From assembly GCA_963814975.1 (NCBI GenBank), contig CAWFFB010000009.1:124001-188000 (forward strand): a DNA stretch of 64,000 bases, given 5' to 3'. The notes beneath the pieces were generated by a model, which did not search any database, was not told where the DNA came from, and worked only from the letters and a program-made list of their open reading frames with translations. Positions within the stretch are counted from its first letter, which is position 1. Each line of letters begins with the position of its first letter. This document shows positions 19,965 to 29,531 of this stretch, piece by piece. Source of the stretch: CAVUXJ01 sp963814975 (lineage in GTDB: Bacteria; Acidobacteriota; Vicinamibacteria; Vicinamibacterales; CAVVIG01). Both the position numbers and the translations under genes were made by a program.

Positions 19965-21250
19965 TTAGTACGGCCACGGCACCGTGCCGATCTGCCCGTT
20001 CAGCTCGGTCTTGATCGCCCGAGCCTGGCTGATCGTGGTCAAGAAACCCTTGTCGGACCACCATCCGGACAGGTTGGCATTGCGCACCGGCTGATAGGTG
20101 TTGGAGTCGATGAAGAGATTCGAGTACGTGATCCCTGCGGACCCTGTCACGCCTCCCGGCCGGTCGCCATAGGGGTTGATGCAGCTATTCAACGTCCAAT
20201 CCTTGAACAGGTTGTGATGGATCGAGACGTCGTGCAGCGCATACTGGTTCACGGAGCCGGAGCGGCCCACCCAGTCGGAGAGCCGCATGCACTCCCGGTT
20301 CCCCACCAACAGGTTGTTGCGGATCTCGACGCCCCAGCTGTTGCTGACCGCCACGCCCTCGGCGGCATTGTTGACGAGCACGTTGTTCTCCACCAGCGCG
20401 GGCCCCCAGGTCAGCTCCAGATGGAGCCCGCGGCCCGGGGAGACGCCCGGATTCGAATAGTTGTCGTGAAAGTAGCTGTTGCGCACCACGTAGTTGAAGT
20501 TGTCAGCGTCGAACCACAGACCCGGACCGTTGTTCTCGTAGCTCTCCATGTTGTCGACCACCGTCCCCTGCGACCCCATGATCTTGATGACGCTCGACGA
20601 GGTTCTGCCATCCAACAATTGCGGGACTCGTATAGTTGCCCCGGAGCACCACATCGGTCAGACGCAGCCCGCTGATGCCCACAAAGCGGGCATCCGTCGG
20701 GCCCGTCGCCCCGTTGCCCTTGCCAAAGGCGACCAGTGCATGAATGTGGTTGTACTGGAAGGTGCTCTTGATGACGGTGACGCTATCGTCCACGATCATC
20801 AGCCCGGTCTGTCCCGCCCGGTCGAACAGGCAGTCTTCGATCTGCCATCCGAGTCCCGCACGCACCGCCGCCGCGGCGTACTCGGTGCTGTTGGGATCGG
20901 CGTAATCCCGGAAGATGAGGCCCTTGACGGTGATATAGAACTGGCCCCCGGTCGACCGCTTGCCTCCAAACCACGCGGCCGGCTGGAAGGTGTAGCGGCC
21001 GCCGGTGAGAACGACGCCGCCTCGGTTCTCGGCTTGAAACACGATCGGCTTACCGGATGCGCCGGAGTTGCGCACGACGATCGATTCCTGATACGTGCCG
21101 TTGCGAATCGTCACCACGTCTCCCGCGACCGCCACCTGGGCGGCCTTGTTGATGGTACGGAAGGGCGCAAGGCTCGTCCCCGCATTGGTGTCGTTGCCGG
21201 TGACAGCAACGACGTACGTGATCCGGCCGAGCGTCGGCTGCGACAGCGTG
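19965..21250 (-). repeat. near-identical long direct repeat, copy B (beta-helix coding)
   Basis: Partner of the repeat at 18217-19500, in the same orientation and about 1.75 kb away. The high identity implies recent duplication or ongoing gene conversion. Confidence 0.8.
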
Positions 21251-21718
21251 TACAGCGTGATGCCGAAGCCGCGTGGGCGGACGCCCAACATGATGGCGCC
21301 AAAGTCTGCCGTAGGCGGCGGCGGCGGGCGGCGGGGGCGTGGACGTTCGGGCGACGATGCTCACGAGCACGCTCACCGTGAGGGAGGACCCGGTGGCGCT
21401 GTCCACTCGGAACGAGGTCTGATACTCTCCCACCGGCAAGGCGGACGTCAGGAAGGTCGATGTTACCGTGCCGCTGTTCGTGCCGTTCGTCGGCGAGACG
21501 CCGAGCCACGGAACAGTCGGCGGCACAACCGACCACTTCAGCGCACGACTACCCGCGTTGCTGACTTGCACGGCTTGGGCCGGCAGGTTGTCGCCGACAT
21601 ACCCCTGGAGGGTCAAGGAAGTGGGCTTGACGGAAAGCACGGGCTGCGCGGATGCCCACGACGGCACGATCAGTGTGGCAAGGACAAGAACGAACGACCT
21701 CGAGAGACGGACATTCAT
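19965..21718 (-). CDS. secreted right-handed beta-helix protein 3 with BACON-like N-terminal domain (frameshifted)
   Basis: The signal peptide (LSRSFVLVLATLIVPSWASA) is followed by a BACON/Ig-like domain of about 110 residues (LSVKPTSLTLQGYVGDNLPA, VPWLGVSPTNGTNSGT, LPVGEYQTSFRVDS) and a Pro linker (TSTPPPPAAAA). After a frameshift near 21330 come GVRPRGFGITLYTLSQPTLG and the beta-helix shared with gene 2, with a second frameshift near 20625. It ends GTVPWPY. The N-terminal domain differs completely from those of genes 1 and 2 although the helix is nearly identical to gene 2, so domain shuffling or gene conversion has acted. Confidence 0.78.
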
Positions 21719-22724
21719 GTGTGCACCATGTGCTGACGTCAGTTACTTCCAGCTCCCCGACCCTCGAAAGTGACCTTTGAGGCGCAGAGGTCGACCGCTA
21801 TCTGTCAGCAGGCCGACTATCTATAGGTCAAACTGGAGTTGCCCCAGAATCTGGGGAAGCGCGATTAGTCGTCTATGGGGCAAGAGGGCTGCCGGAGGGT
21901 CGGGCCTAAATTGCGGGGAGTTCTGCGAGGGGCGTCACCGACTGGGAACGCTTCTGCTGAATGGATTACACACTCGTAATCGAGCCTTCGGGGCGAAAGG
22001 TTCATCGCGGCCGTTACTGCGTTCCCGCCCCGTTCACTTGGAGTTAGGTTCATCAAGAGCACATTGCATGGTGGCCGTAACATGCGCTTCACCCTTTCGT
22101 CAGTTTGAGCCACCAGGCCACAAGCCGGGGCCGTTGCTCTCGTTGCCGCATTTGAGGAAGGGGGCCGGACCGGACTGAGCGTCGACCCGGCGACGTTCGG
22201 ACCCGCTTAGCGCGAGGATTAGCATGGAACAGCAGAATCCCGCCAAAGCGACGAGATGTGATCTGACAGGCTCCGAGTGTCCGCATCACGTTTCCTCGGC
22301 AAGCCGACCTCCTGACGGTGAACGGGTAGGATCCGTTCCATGAATCATGATCACCCACGCCGCGCTTGGGGAGCTTCAGCAGCGCGTGGAGAGCAACGCG
22401 CGTCTTCCAGAGTTTGGCTTTGCTGCCTTATCGAACCCGGTTCGGCGGAAGGGGTGAAATGGATCGAAAGGAACCACCAGGAAGACGCCCGCAGCTTCGT
22501 GACTACCGCGCCTGGGTTCGGATCACACCGAGGGTCCCGGCACAGTGAATGTATACTGGCGGGAGAGTCTTGATGTCCTGGAATCAGTCTGTCCACACCT
22601 CGGCGGAGCCGCAGTCTGCCCGGTGCCAGATCTTATATTCTCACGCGATTTCGGGCTGCAGGGACACACGCGGGAGAAAGGGCACTGTAAACGTGAGGAA
22701 GAGATCAGAGGCGGCGAGAAACGG
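21719..22724. other. intergenic region upstream of beta-helix gene 3 and the phosphotransferase
   Basis: About 1 kb between divergent genes. It contains the GATTAC/GTAATC palindrome at 21964. A 36-codon frame at 22347-22457 (MITHAALGELQQRVES) looks protein-like but has no recognisable family. The frame open upstream of 22725 belongs to the phosphotransferase frame, but its sequence there is not domain-like. Nothing else is supported. Confidence 0.4.
21964..21981. promoter_or_regulatory. putative operator GATTAC-N6-GTAATC (copy 2)
   Basis: Perfect 6-base inverted repeat (arms 21964-21969 and 21976-21981) located 246 bases upstream of beta-helix gene 3. It matches the motif at 17851-17871 upstream of gene 1. 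Confidence 0.4.
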
Positions 22725-23822
22725 ATGACGAACGAGAGCGACGTCGACCTTTTGACCGTCACCGGTCGACCTGAAAGTGCTGTGACCTCTCGGTTGCACA
22801 ACTGGGAGATTTTCTTTCCGCCCAGGACGCGTGTCATTGCGCTGCCCAGCTGGGCGCGCCCGCGAGTGCTCATCCCCGCCACCTCGCTTGTTGAGCGCGC
22901 ATATGCAAGTGCGTTCTACCCTGCTTTTCGGGTCACCGGACGCATACGTCACTGGTTTCTGCGTATCAAGGCGGTATTGGCCGTGGGCGCTAAGCGTTCA
23001 CCCACGGACCATCCTCCCTTTCTCAGTGAATTTCTGGAGGATGTGCTCCCGCAAGCGAGGGTGCGAGCGGTACAGGTCGGCATGAAGGGATTTGCGCGGA
23101 AATGTACCCTTCAGTTAGCCGACGATTCAGGCAGCGTGATCGGATACATCAAGTGTGCGGAGTCCCCGCTGGCGCGGCAACGGCTCCGGGACGAGTTCGA
23201 TCTGCTCGGCAGACTGCCCATTGGCGTCGGCCCGGTGCCGATCAAGTACGGTTCTATGGGATGCTTCGATGCTCTGCTTTTGGGCGTCGTTCGAGGGACC
23301 ACGTTGCGCCCGATGATCTTTCCGCCTCTGCCGGTGCGCGAATTCTGCGGGTCGCTGATAGGAACTCAGTACTACGACTTCGAATCGCACCCATGGGTGC
23401 AAGGCCACGATTGTCGATCTGACGAGATGCTTCGGTACTTCGAGGTCCTGGCACATCGTAAGTGGCCGGTGGCGATCCAACATGGTGATTTCGCACCGTG
23501 GAACCTAATTAGAAATCCCGAGCGCGGACTTACCGCGATAGATTGGGAATATGGTCGCCATTCCGGATTTCCAGGTCTTGACCTCGCACAGTACATCTTG
23601 CAGGTGGCGTGCCTAATTCGCCGCTGGTCGCCGGCCCGGGCCCGTGAGTATGCGATCTCGCAACTCATATGCGACGAATACATTGCCGTGACGCGCAGAG
23701 AGGCTGCTGCGCTCGTGGGAATTGTCGCCTACGAGTCCTACCAGAATGCGACGATCGAGGGTCATCCGCCTACGGACTGGGCGCAGGTCTGGCGTCGTGG
23801 TGTCTGGGAAGAGGCGATATGA
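22725..23822 (+). CDS. aminoglycoside/choline-kinase-like phosphotransferase
   Basis: Protein of 365 residues with the APH/choline kinase fold signature near the C-terminal half: IQHGDFAPWNLI (catalytic loop, His-x-Asp and Asn) and LTAIDWEYGRHSGFPGLDLA (Mg-binding Asp). A small-molecule or sugar substrate in the glycan pathway is likely; antibiotic resistance is less likely given the context. The ATG at 22725 is preceded by GCGGCGAGAAACGG. The stop overlaps the next gene's start (ATGA), so the two are probably translated as a coupled pair. Confidence 0.75.
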   Translation: MTNESDVDLLTVTGRPESAVTSRLHNWEIFFPPRTRVIALPSWARPRVLIPATSLVERAYASAFYPAFRVTGRIRHWFLRIKAVLAVGAKRSPTDHPPFLSEFLEDVLPQARVRAVQVGMKGFARKCTLQLADDSGSVIGYIKCAESPLARQRLRDEFDLLGRLPIGVGPVPIKYGSMGCFDALLLGVVRGTTLRPMIFPPLPVREFCGSLIGTQYYDFESHPWVQGHDCRSDEMLRYFEVLAHRKWPVAIQHGDFAPWNLIRNPERGLTAIDWEYGRHSGFPGLDLAQYILQVACLIRRWSPARAREYAISQLICDEYIAVTRREAAALVGIVAYESYQNATIEGHPPTDWAQVWRRGVWEEAI

Positions 23823-25108
23823 AGCCACCGCTGAAAGTTCTCATGTCTGCGTACGCTTGTGAGCCCGGCTGTGGATCAGAGCCTGGAATCGGCTGGAACC
23901 ACGTTGAACAAGCGGCTCACATCTGTGAGTTGTGGGTGCTAACGAGGGCGAACAATCGGGTCGCGATAGAGCGACAGACCTCACACGAGCCGCTATCTGG
24001 TGTGAACTGGATTTACATCGATCTTCCTCTTTGGATGCGATGGTGGAAGCGAGGACCGCGAGGCTCTCTTCTGGACTACGGCCTATGGCAAATCGCCAGC
24101 TATTCTGCCGCCAAGCGTCTGCACAGGACTGTGATTTTTGATCGTATTCATCATGTCACAATGGGCGCCTACTGGATGCCTACGTTCCTGGCCCATTTGC
24201 CCGTTCCTTTCATATGGGGTCCCGTGGGAGGCGGCGAAACCACTCCGAAAGCTTTCTATCGGTCTTTTTCGCTCCGAGGTCGGCTTCACGAGCAGCTCCG
24301 GGATGTCGTGCGCTGGCTCTCCAGATTCCACCCCGTCGTTCGAGCCACTGCGCAGCGTGCGCGCATAGCTCTTGCGACCACCAATGAGACAGCCGAGCAG
24401 CTCCGGCGCATCGGGGCGCCACATGCTCAGGTGCTCTCTCATACCGCTCTTCCCCGCACCGAGTTCGAGAGACTTTCGCAGTTGCCGATCCGGACCGGCG
24501 AACCTTTCCGGGTGATCAGCATCGGGAGACTGATCCACTGGAAGGGTTACCATCTCGGCCTTAGAGCGTTTGCAAGTGTGAAGCGGAATTTTCCCGATAG
24601 TGAATACTGGCTCATAGGAGCTGGGCCTGAACGTAAGCGACTCGAGCACCTCGCGATCGAACTCGGTATCGCGGATTCCGTACGCTTCCGGGGAACTCTA
24701 CCCCGGACTCAGGTGCTGGACACGCTCGCCCTGTCCGACGTTCTCCTCCACCCCAGCTTTCACGATTCTGGCGGCTACGTATGCGTAGAGGCGATGGCAG
24801 CGGGACGGCCGGTCATCTGCCTGGATTTGGGTGGGCCCGGAGTGCTGGTCACCGCGGACACCGGAATCAAGATTCATCCTCTAAACCCAGAGCAGACCGT
24901 TGAACAGCTTGCCCAGGCTATGGAGTTATTGGCAACGGACAGCCAACTCCGCTCCCGCCTGGCACTCGCGGCTCGGTGTCGCGTTCGCGATCACCTTCTG
25001 TGGGATGCCAAAGGTGCGATTCTTCACAGGCTCTATTCGCTCGTCGAGAAGGAGTCTGGAGCCGTCGCACCGGAACTGCTGAAAACCGCTCTCGCAGATG
25101 ATCGCTGA
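23819..25108 (+). CDS. GT4-family glycosyltransferase
   Basis: Protein of 429 residues. Motifs are LMSAYACEPGCGSEPGIGWN (typical of a subgroup of polysaccharide GT4 enzymes), FIWGPVGGGETTP, ISIGRLIHWKGYHLGLRAF, LIGAGPERKRLE, LLHPSFHDSGGYVCVEAMAA (E-x7-E equivalent) and GRPVICLDLGGPG. The ATG at 23819 overlaps the upstream stop by four bases. The frame is clean. It transfers an unknown hexose in surface glycan synthesis. Confidence 0.85.
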   Translation: MKPPLKVLMSAYACEPGCGSEPGIGWNHVEQAAHICELWVLTRANNRVAIERQTSHEPLSGVNWIYIDLPLWMRWWKRGPRGSLLDYGLWQIASYSAAKRLHRTVIFDRIHHVTMGAYWMPTFLAHLPVPFIWGPVGGGETTPKAFYRSFSLRGRLHEQLRDVVRWLSRFHPVVRATAQRARIALATTNETAEQLRRIGAPHAQVLSHTALPRTEFERLSQLPIRTGEPFRVISIGRLIHWKGYHLGLRAFASVKRNFPDSEYWLIGAGPERKRLEHLAIELGIADSVRFRGTLPRTQVLDTLALSDVLLHPSFHDSGGYVCVEAMAAGRPVICLDLGGPGVLVTADTGIKIHPLNPEQTVEQLAQAMELLATDSQLRSRLALAARCRVRDHLLWDAKGAILHRLYSLVEKESGAVAPELLKTALADDR

Positions 25109-25236
25109 ACGGCACTCCCGGTACTCCTCCGTCTAGCGGGATTTGCCCCCCGGTAATCGCGTCGTCGCCCGGACTAGAGCTGTGCACCTGAGACTGGCCA
25201 GTCGCGGTCTTGTCTGCGATTACGAGCAGGCTCTCG

Positions 25237-26512
25237 CTACAATCGGCTGGCCGAGGGGGAGACTCGCCCACGCGGCAGTGTCTTGCTGCTTTCACGGTGA
25301 GAGGCATGCTGACTCGGGCCCCGCTCATGGTCCTTCTCGAGCGCGCTCCGGTAGGCTTCCACGAGCCTGGCCGCAATCGCGGGCCAGGTGAAATGGGCTT
25401 CCGCCACACGCCGGGCGCGCGCGCCCATCATCTGCAGCTCATCGCCGCTGAGAGTGCGCGCTCGCCTCAAGCCCGCGGCAATGCTCGAAACGGTCGCTTC
25501 CACAATGACCGCGGCCTGCGCGCGTTCGAGCTCGCCGAGCGGATCCGCCTCACGCGTGATCAGGCACGGCTTGCCCGCAGCTGCTGCCGCCAGCACCGAC
25601 AGCGACAGGCCTTCCCATCGTGACGGGTGCACGAACACGTCGGCTGCGGCGAACAGGTTCGCTCTGTCCTCACCAAATGCGGGCCCGGTGAACACCAGCT
25701 GGGACGAGATGCCGAGCCGCTCGGCGAGTGTCGCCAGTGTGCGCCGCGAGCCGCGACCAGTCCGGACCCACCAGGACAAGTGCGGCCTCGCTGAGCCCGG
25801 CCTGCGCGAATGCCTCGATCAACAGGTCGAGTCCCTTCTGCCACGGATCCAATCGGCCGATGAACATGAACACCTGTCGGTCCCGGAGCCACGGGTCTGT
25901 CCGCATACAGCGCGTCCGGTCGCGATGCGCGAACGTCGGCGTCCGGCGGAAGACCATTCGGCACGACGACGATGGGCCGATCCACGCCGTGGCGCCGGAT
26001 AACCTCGGTCTCGTGAGGGCTCACCGCATGGATGAATCGCGCTTCGTTCAGGTAGCGTCGCTCGAAAAGACAGTTGAAGACGGTCTTCTTCAGCCGACCT
26101 CGCCGCAGTGCCGCGGGAAACAATCCGCCGTGCACCGTCACGCAGTACGGGATTCCTGCGCGGCCGAGATGGGCCGCCAACGCGACATTCTGAGGTATGT
26201 GAACCGAGTGAAAGTGAACGATGTCGGGTTGCCACGCCAGGACGTTTTCGGCCAGGCTCTGCTCGAGATATCGCGAGAGGAGGCGCTGCCGGAGCGACCT
26301 GCCGACGTCGCGCGGAGACCGTCCTGGTGATGCGCAGCGCGAGTCGGCATCGCCCCCGAGGACATGCATCGCCGCTCGTCTCTCGAGAAAACGGCGACCG
26401 ACTGGCCAATCTCGGCTTGCGCCCGGGCGAGGCAGTAGACGACCTGCTGGACACCATTCGCGGTCTCCAGGCTGAACGGCTCGTTGACGACGTGCGCGAT
26501 TCGGAGCGGCAT
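25237..26512 (-). CDS. GT4-family glycosyltransferase (multiple frameshifts)
   Basis: Last gene of the minus-strand glycan operon. Reading through frame changes near 26360, 25950 and 25770 gives MPLRIAHVVNEPFSLETANG, PDIVHFHSVHIPQNVALAAH, PYCVTVHGGLFPAALRRG, FERRYLNEARFIHAVSPHE, IVVVPNGLPPDADV, VFMFIGRLDPWQKGLDLLIE, LVLVGPDW, LVFTGPAFGEDR and HPSRWEGLSLSVLAAAAAGK. That is a complete GT-B enzyme of roughly 410 residues, closely related to the one at 11888-13103. It begins 6 bases after the membrane protein ending at 26519. The GC content is very high here, which fits indel errors. Confidence 0.7.
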
Positions 26513-26518
26513 TGCGAC

Positions 26519-27826
26519 CTACGTGGTCGGAGCCGTCAAGGCAGGCGCGCCGAGCACGGACTTGCGAGCACATTCCAGGCTGGGCACCGTGGCGGCGACG
26601 ACGGCCGCCAGCAGGCCGGCGACCGCCCAGCTCGCGAGCTCGTCCCAGAGATTCAACCACTGCGAGAGGCTGCCCACCCAGAGCAGCACGAGATCGCCAA
26701 CAAGGGTCGCCGACGCCAGCGACGAGAGCCGGTGCGCCGGCATGCGGGCCCATTCGACGAGCTGCGGGAGGGTCAGCAGCAGAAACACCAGTCGGTAATC
26801 GAAGTTGTTGGCCGCCGCGAACGTGCCCAGGTAGATGAGCGCCCCCGCATGCAGAGCGACAGAGCGAGGCCGTGGCAACCGTCGTCTCAGTCGCGCGGGG
26901 CGAGGCGGCGGTGGACCCGAACGGCGATCGCCGCCGCGATGAACCCGAGCGGTACAGCGGCGAGCAGTTGCTTGAGAGCCGCCGGACCGGCCCACTGTCG
27001 GCGCCCACCTGATGGTACAGGTGCGCGAGGCAGGATGCGGGCTCCGTAGGAGAAGTGCTGCCCCTGGGTGGCGATCTCGGCGACGTGCGTCGACGTCGCG
27101 CAGACTGTAGACGCAGTAGACGCCGAACACTGCCACGCAGATCAATGCGCCGACGGCCGCAACCCGGCTGCGCGCGACCACGAAGGCCGGCAACGCGAAC
27201 ACCGGGTACATCTTCGCGGTCGCGGCGAGCAGCACGAGAACGGGGCTGACGACGCGGGCAGGGCCGGGAAACGCGCGCCACAGAGGACGGAGATCGCGAC
27301 GAGCGAGAACAGCGCGATGTCCATGTTCGCCCGCTCGACGGCAAACATGACTGCCGGCGAGCACGCGGCAAGCGCCAGCACGATGCCGGTTCCGACCGGC
27401 ACCCGACCGACGAGGAGCACTGAACGACAGGAACATGGCACCGATCAGGACGGCAGACAACGCGAACGTGTGCGACTGATCGAGGCCGAGCACTCCCAGA
27501 AGGAGCCAGGGACGAAGATACATCAGCGGCCGGCCCCACGGGTCGCACGGATTCTCGTACAGCGGGTCGTAGCCGAGCCGCTGGCACTCCCAGGCGGCCG
27601 TGAGGTTGCGGGCGTCGAAGAAAAGCGATGGGCCGGATGGGACACCCGAGAATGGCCAGAGGTCAACGCCCCACACGAGCCGACCGGCGGCGATGATCGC
27701 CAGGTAAGCTGCGACGGCTGCGAGCAGTACCAGCCGCCCGTCGGCAGCTGGAAGCCATCCCAAAACGCGGCGGAGCGGCCTGACGAGTATGATTTCCGCG
27801 GTACCGGCTCGCACTTCGATGGTCAT
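26519..27826 (-). CDS. DUF2029/GT87-type polyprenyl-sugar-dependent membrane glycosyltransferase
   Basis: Polytopic membrane protein of 435 residues with multiple hydrophobic segments (LVLLAAVAAYLAIIAAGRLV, VLVLLAATAKMYPVFALPAF, ALIYLGTFAAANNFDYRLVF). The conserved YDPLYENPCDPWGRPLMYLR loop after the first segment is characteristic of the GT87 (DUF2029) group, which use polyprenyl-phosphate sugars on the outer face. Some inner stretches are Arg-rich and out of register (about 27200-27430 and 26860-27080), marking compensating frameshifts. It starts at an ATG at 27826, five bases after the preceding gene. Confidence 0.65.
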   Translation of the reverse strand: MTIEVRAGTAEIILVRPLRRVLGWLPAADGRLVLLAAVAAYLAIIAAGRLVWGVDLWPFSGVPSGPSLFFDARNLTAAWECQRLGYDPLYENPCDPWGRPLMYLRPWLLLGVLGLDQSHTFALSAVLIGAMFLSFSAPRRSGAGRNRHRAGACRVLAGSHVCRRAGEHGHRAVLARRDLRPLWRAFPGPARVVSPVLVLLAATAKMYPVFALPAFVVARSRVAAVGALICVAVFGVYCVYSLRDVDARRRDRHPGAALLLRSPHPASRTCTIRWAPTVGRSGGSQATARRCTARVHRGGDRRSGPPPPRPARLRRRLPRPRSVALHAGALIYLGTFAAANNFDYRLVFLLLTLPQLVEWARMPAHRLSSLASATLVGDLVLLWVGSLSQWLNLWDELASWAVAGLLAAVVAATVPSLECARKSVLGAPALTAPTT

Positions 27827-27830
27827 GGTG

Positions 27831-29519
27831 TCAGCCGCCCCGAACCGTGACGTTCATTGGTGTCCCGCTTGCCGGGGTGCTCGGCTCGGCTGCGGTGCCT
27901 GGGGACCGCCGCGCGGGCAATGTCCCGGGCAGCGGCCGATACAGGAAATAGCGGCCCACGCTGCGATCGAGCCGGTAGGAGTCCCTGAGCGCGTTCGCGA
28001 CACGGGGGCCGAAGTGAAAGTCCGTCCACCAGAAGTCGAAACTCCGGTCCTCCAGTGGCACCACGAGCACGACGAGGTCGAATCGACGCTCAGCGATCCG
28101 TGCGATGAGCGGATCGACCCACTGCGGGTGGATCGCGATCGAGCCGCATGAGCATGAATGGATCCATCACCAGCGGCCGGCGGCCCAGCGCGACGCAAAT
28201 TGACGGATCCTCAGCCAGCACCTCTTCGCCCGGTTGTACGATGCTGGCGACGAGTCACCGCGGAGCGTGTCTGGGTCTCGCCAGCCTTCCGGGCCGCCGC
28301 TGCGCGCCGCAGGTCGAAACCCACCGTCCGCACCAGGTCGAGGCCGGCTGCCCAGATCACGGCGATGGCTACTGCCAGCACAGTGGTCGCCGTCATGCGC
28401 GCGTCGGCACTGGCGGCGGCGCGACCCGCCAGATGCCCGACCGCGAGCGCCGTCAGAACGACGAGGTCGAGCAGTTGGTTGAAGCCCGGTTCCCACATCA
28501 GCGTAAACGAACATCAGCAACAGGAGCGCATAACCCAACGCGATGTGGAATATCGACAGGTGGCGCCAGCCGTTCGACAGCAGCGCTCCGAGCACCGCCA
28601 GCGGGAGCAGCACGACAGCTCCATGGGCGTGGCCGAGGAGGTTGATAGAGAACCTGGTTGGGGCCGCGCCAGAGAGAAGCCGCGCCGTGGACACCCGCCA
28701 ACGAGAACGTCGAGCAGGTGCTCCGATAGGCCGCCTCTGGTGAACAGTTGTACGGCACCCAGCAGCGCCAACGCGCAGTGACAATACACGCTACGGCGAA
28801 GATCGCGGCGCGATCGCCACTGCCGCTCCATCGCCAGCCAGGTCGTGATCGCCGAGAAACGCCCACAGTCGCCGTGAGCTTGCTGGCGATCGCGAAGCCC
28901 GCCAGGACCCCTGCGATGATCATCTGCGGTCGGCCGCGGGCGCGTAACACCGCTGCCAGCGCGCCGGTCTGCAGCACCACGGGCAGGAGATCTCCGCCGA
29001 TGGTGGTGCCGGCCTGCAGCCCGGTGTCGGTCCCGACCACGACGGCGGCCAGCGCCAGCCGCCACCGGCCACGGGCAGGAGGAGCTGCGCAGCACGACGA
29101 CCACAAGCGCCAACAGAGCGGCCATGAGGACGGCCGCCAGCAGCTTGCCACCGACCAGGGGATCACCGACGATGCCCGACGCCAAGGCGTTGAGCAGGAT
29201 CGGCAGCGGCATGTACCGTGTGCCGGCGTAGTGTTCGCCGTCGAAAATCGGGGGATACAGCTGGCCACCGCGCGCGCCCTCCGCAACGGCGAGCCAGACG
29301 CCCTGGACATGTGTGACGCGATAGTCGTCGCTGACGTGAAGGGCGGTCAGGGCAAGCCATCCAGCCACGATCGCACCGGCCACGAACCACAAGATAAACG
29401 CTCAGGGGCCGCGGCAGCACAGGCTGCGGTTCGTCAGTCGCCCCACGTCGCACCGGATCGAGCATTACCTGCCCGGCCACCGCAACACTCTTCCGGGGCC
29501 GGTCCCGCATTTCGTCCAT
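27831..29519 (-). CDS. polytopic membrane glycosyltransferase, GT39-like (heavily frameshifted)
   Basis: Reconstructed from several frames. Pieces include FVAGAIVAGWLALTALHVSD, LYPPIFDGEHYAGTRYMPLP, ILLNALASGIVGDPLVGGK, TIGGDLLPVVLQTGALAAVL, FAIASKLTATVGV, FSINLLGHAHGAVVLLPLAV, LGYALLLLMFVYADVGT and FDFWWTDFHFGPRVANALRD. Alternating hydrophobic segments and the YPP-x-FDG-x-x-YxGTRYMP loop suggest a lipid-sugar-dependent membrane glycosyltransferase of about 550 residues. At least five frame changes are needed, so details of the sequence should not be trusted. It starts at an ATG at 29519, 12 bases after the GT2 gene. Confidence 0.55.
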
Positions 29520-29531
29520 TGGAAACTGGTT

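Noticed and set aside
15940..21718. PEP-CTERM/exosortase system
   Set aside because: None of the secreted beta-helix proteins ends in a PEP-type motif, membrane segment and basic tail, and no exosortase is present in the window.
22347..22457. 36-residue protein starting MITHAALGELQ
   Set aside because: It looks protein-like but is too short, has no family and no ribosome-binding site. Kept as a note in the intergenic entry rather than as a gene.
22725..23822. aminoglycoside resistance gene
   Set aside because: The HGDFAPWN and DWEYG motifs place it in the broad APH/choline-kinase fold. The polysaccharide context argues for a metabolic kinase.
25560..27587. 675-codon open frame on the minus strand
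   Set aside because: It runs across parts of two different genes (GT4 and the GT87-like membrane protein) in a frame that is right only for about 26130-26400. The rest is Arg/Pro-rich shadow sequence.
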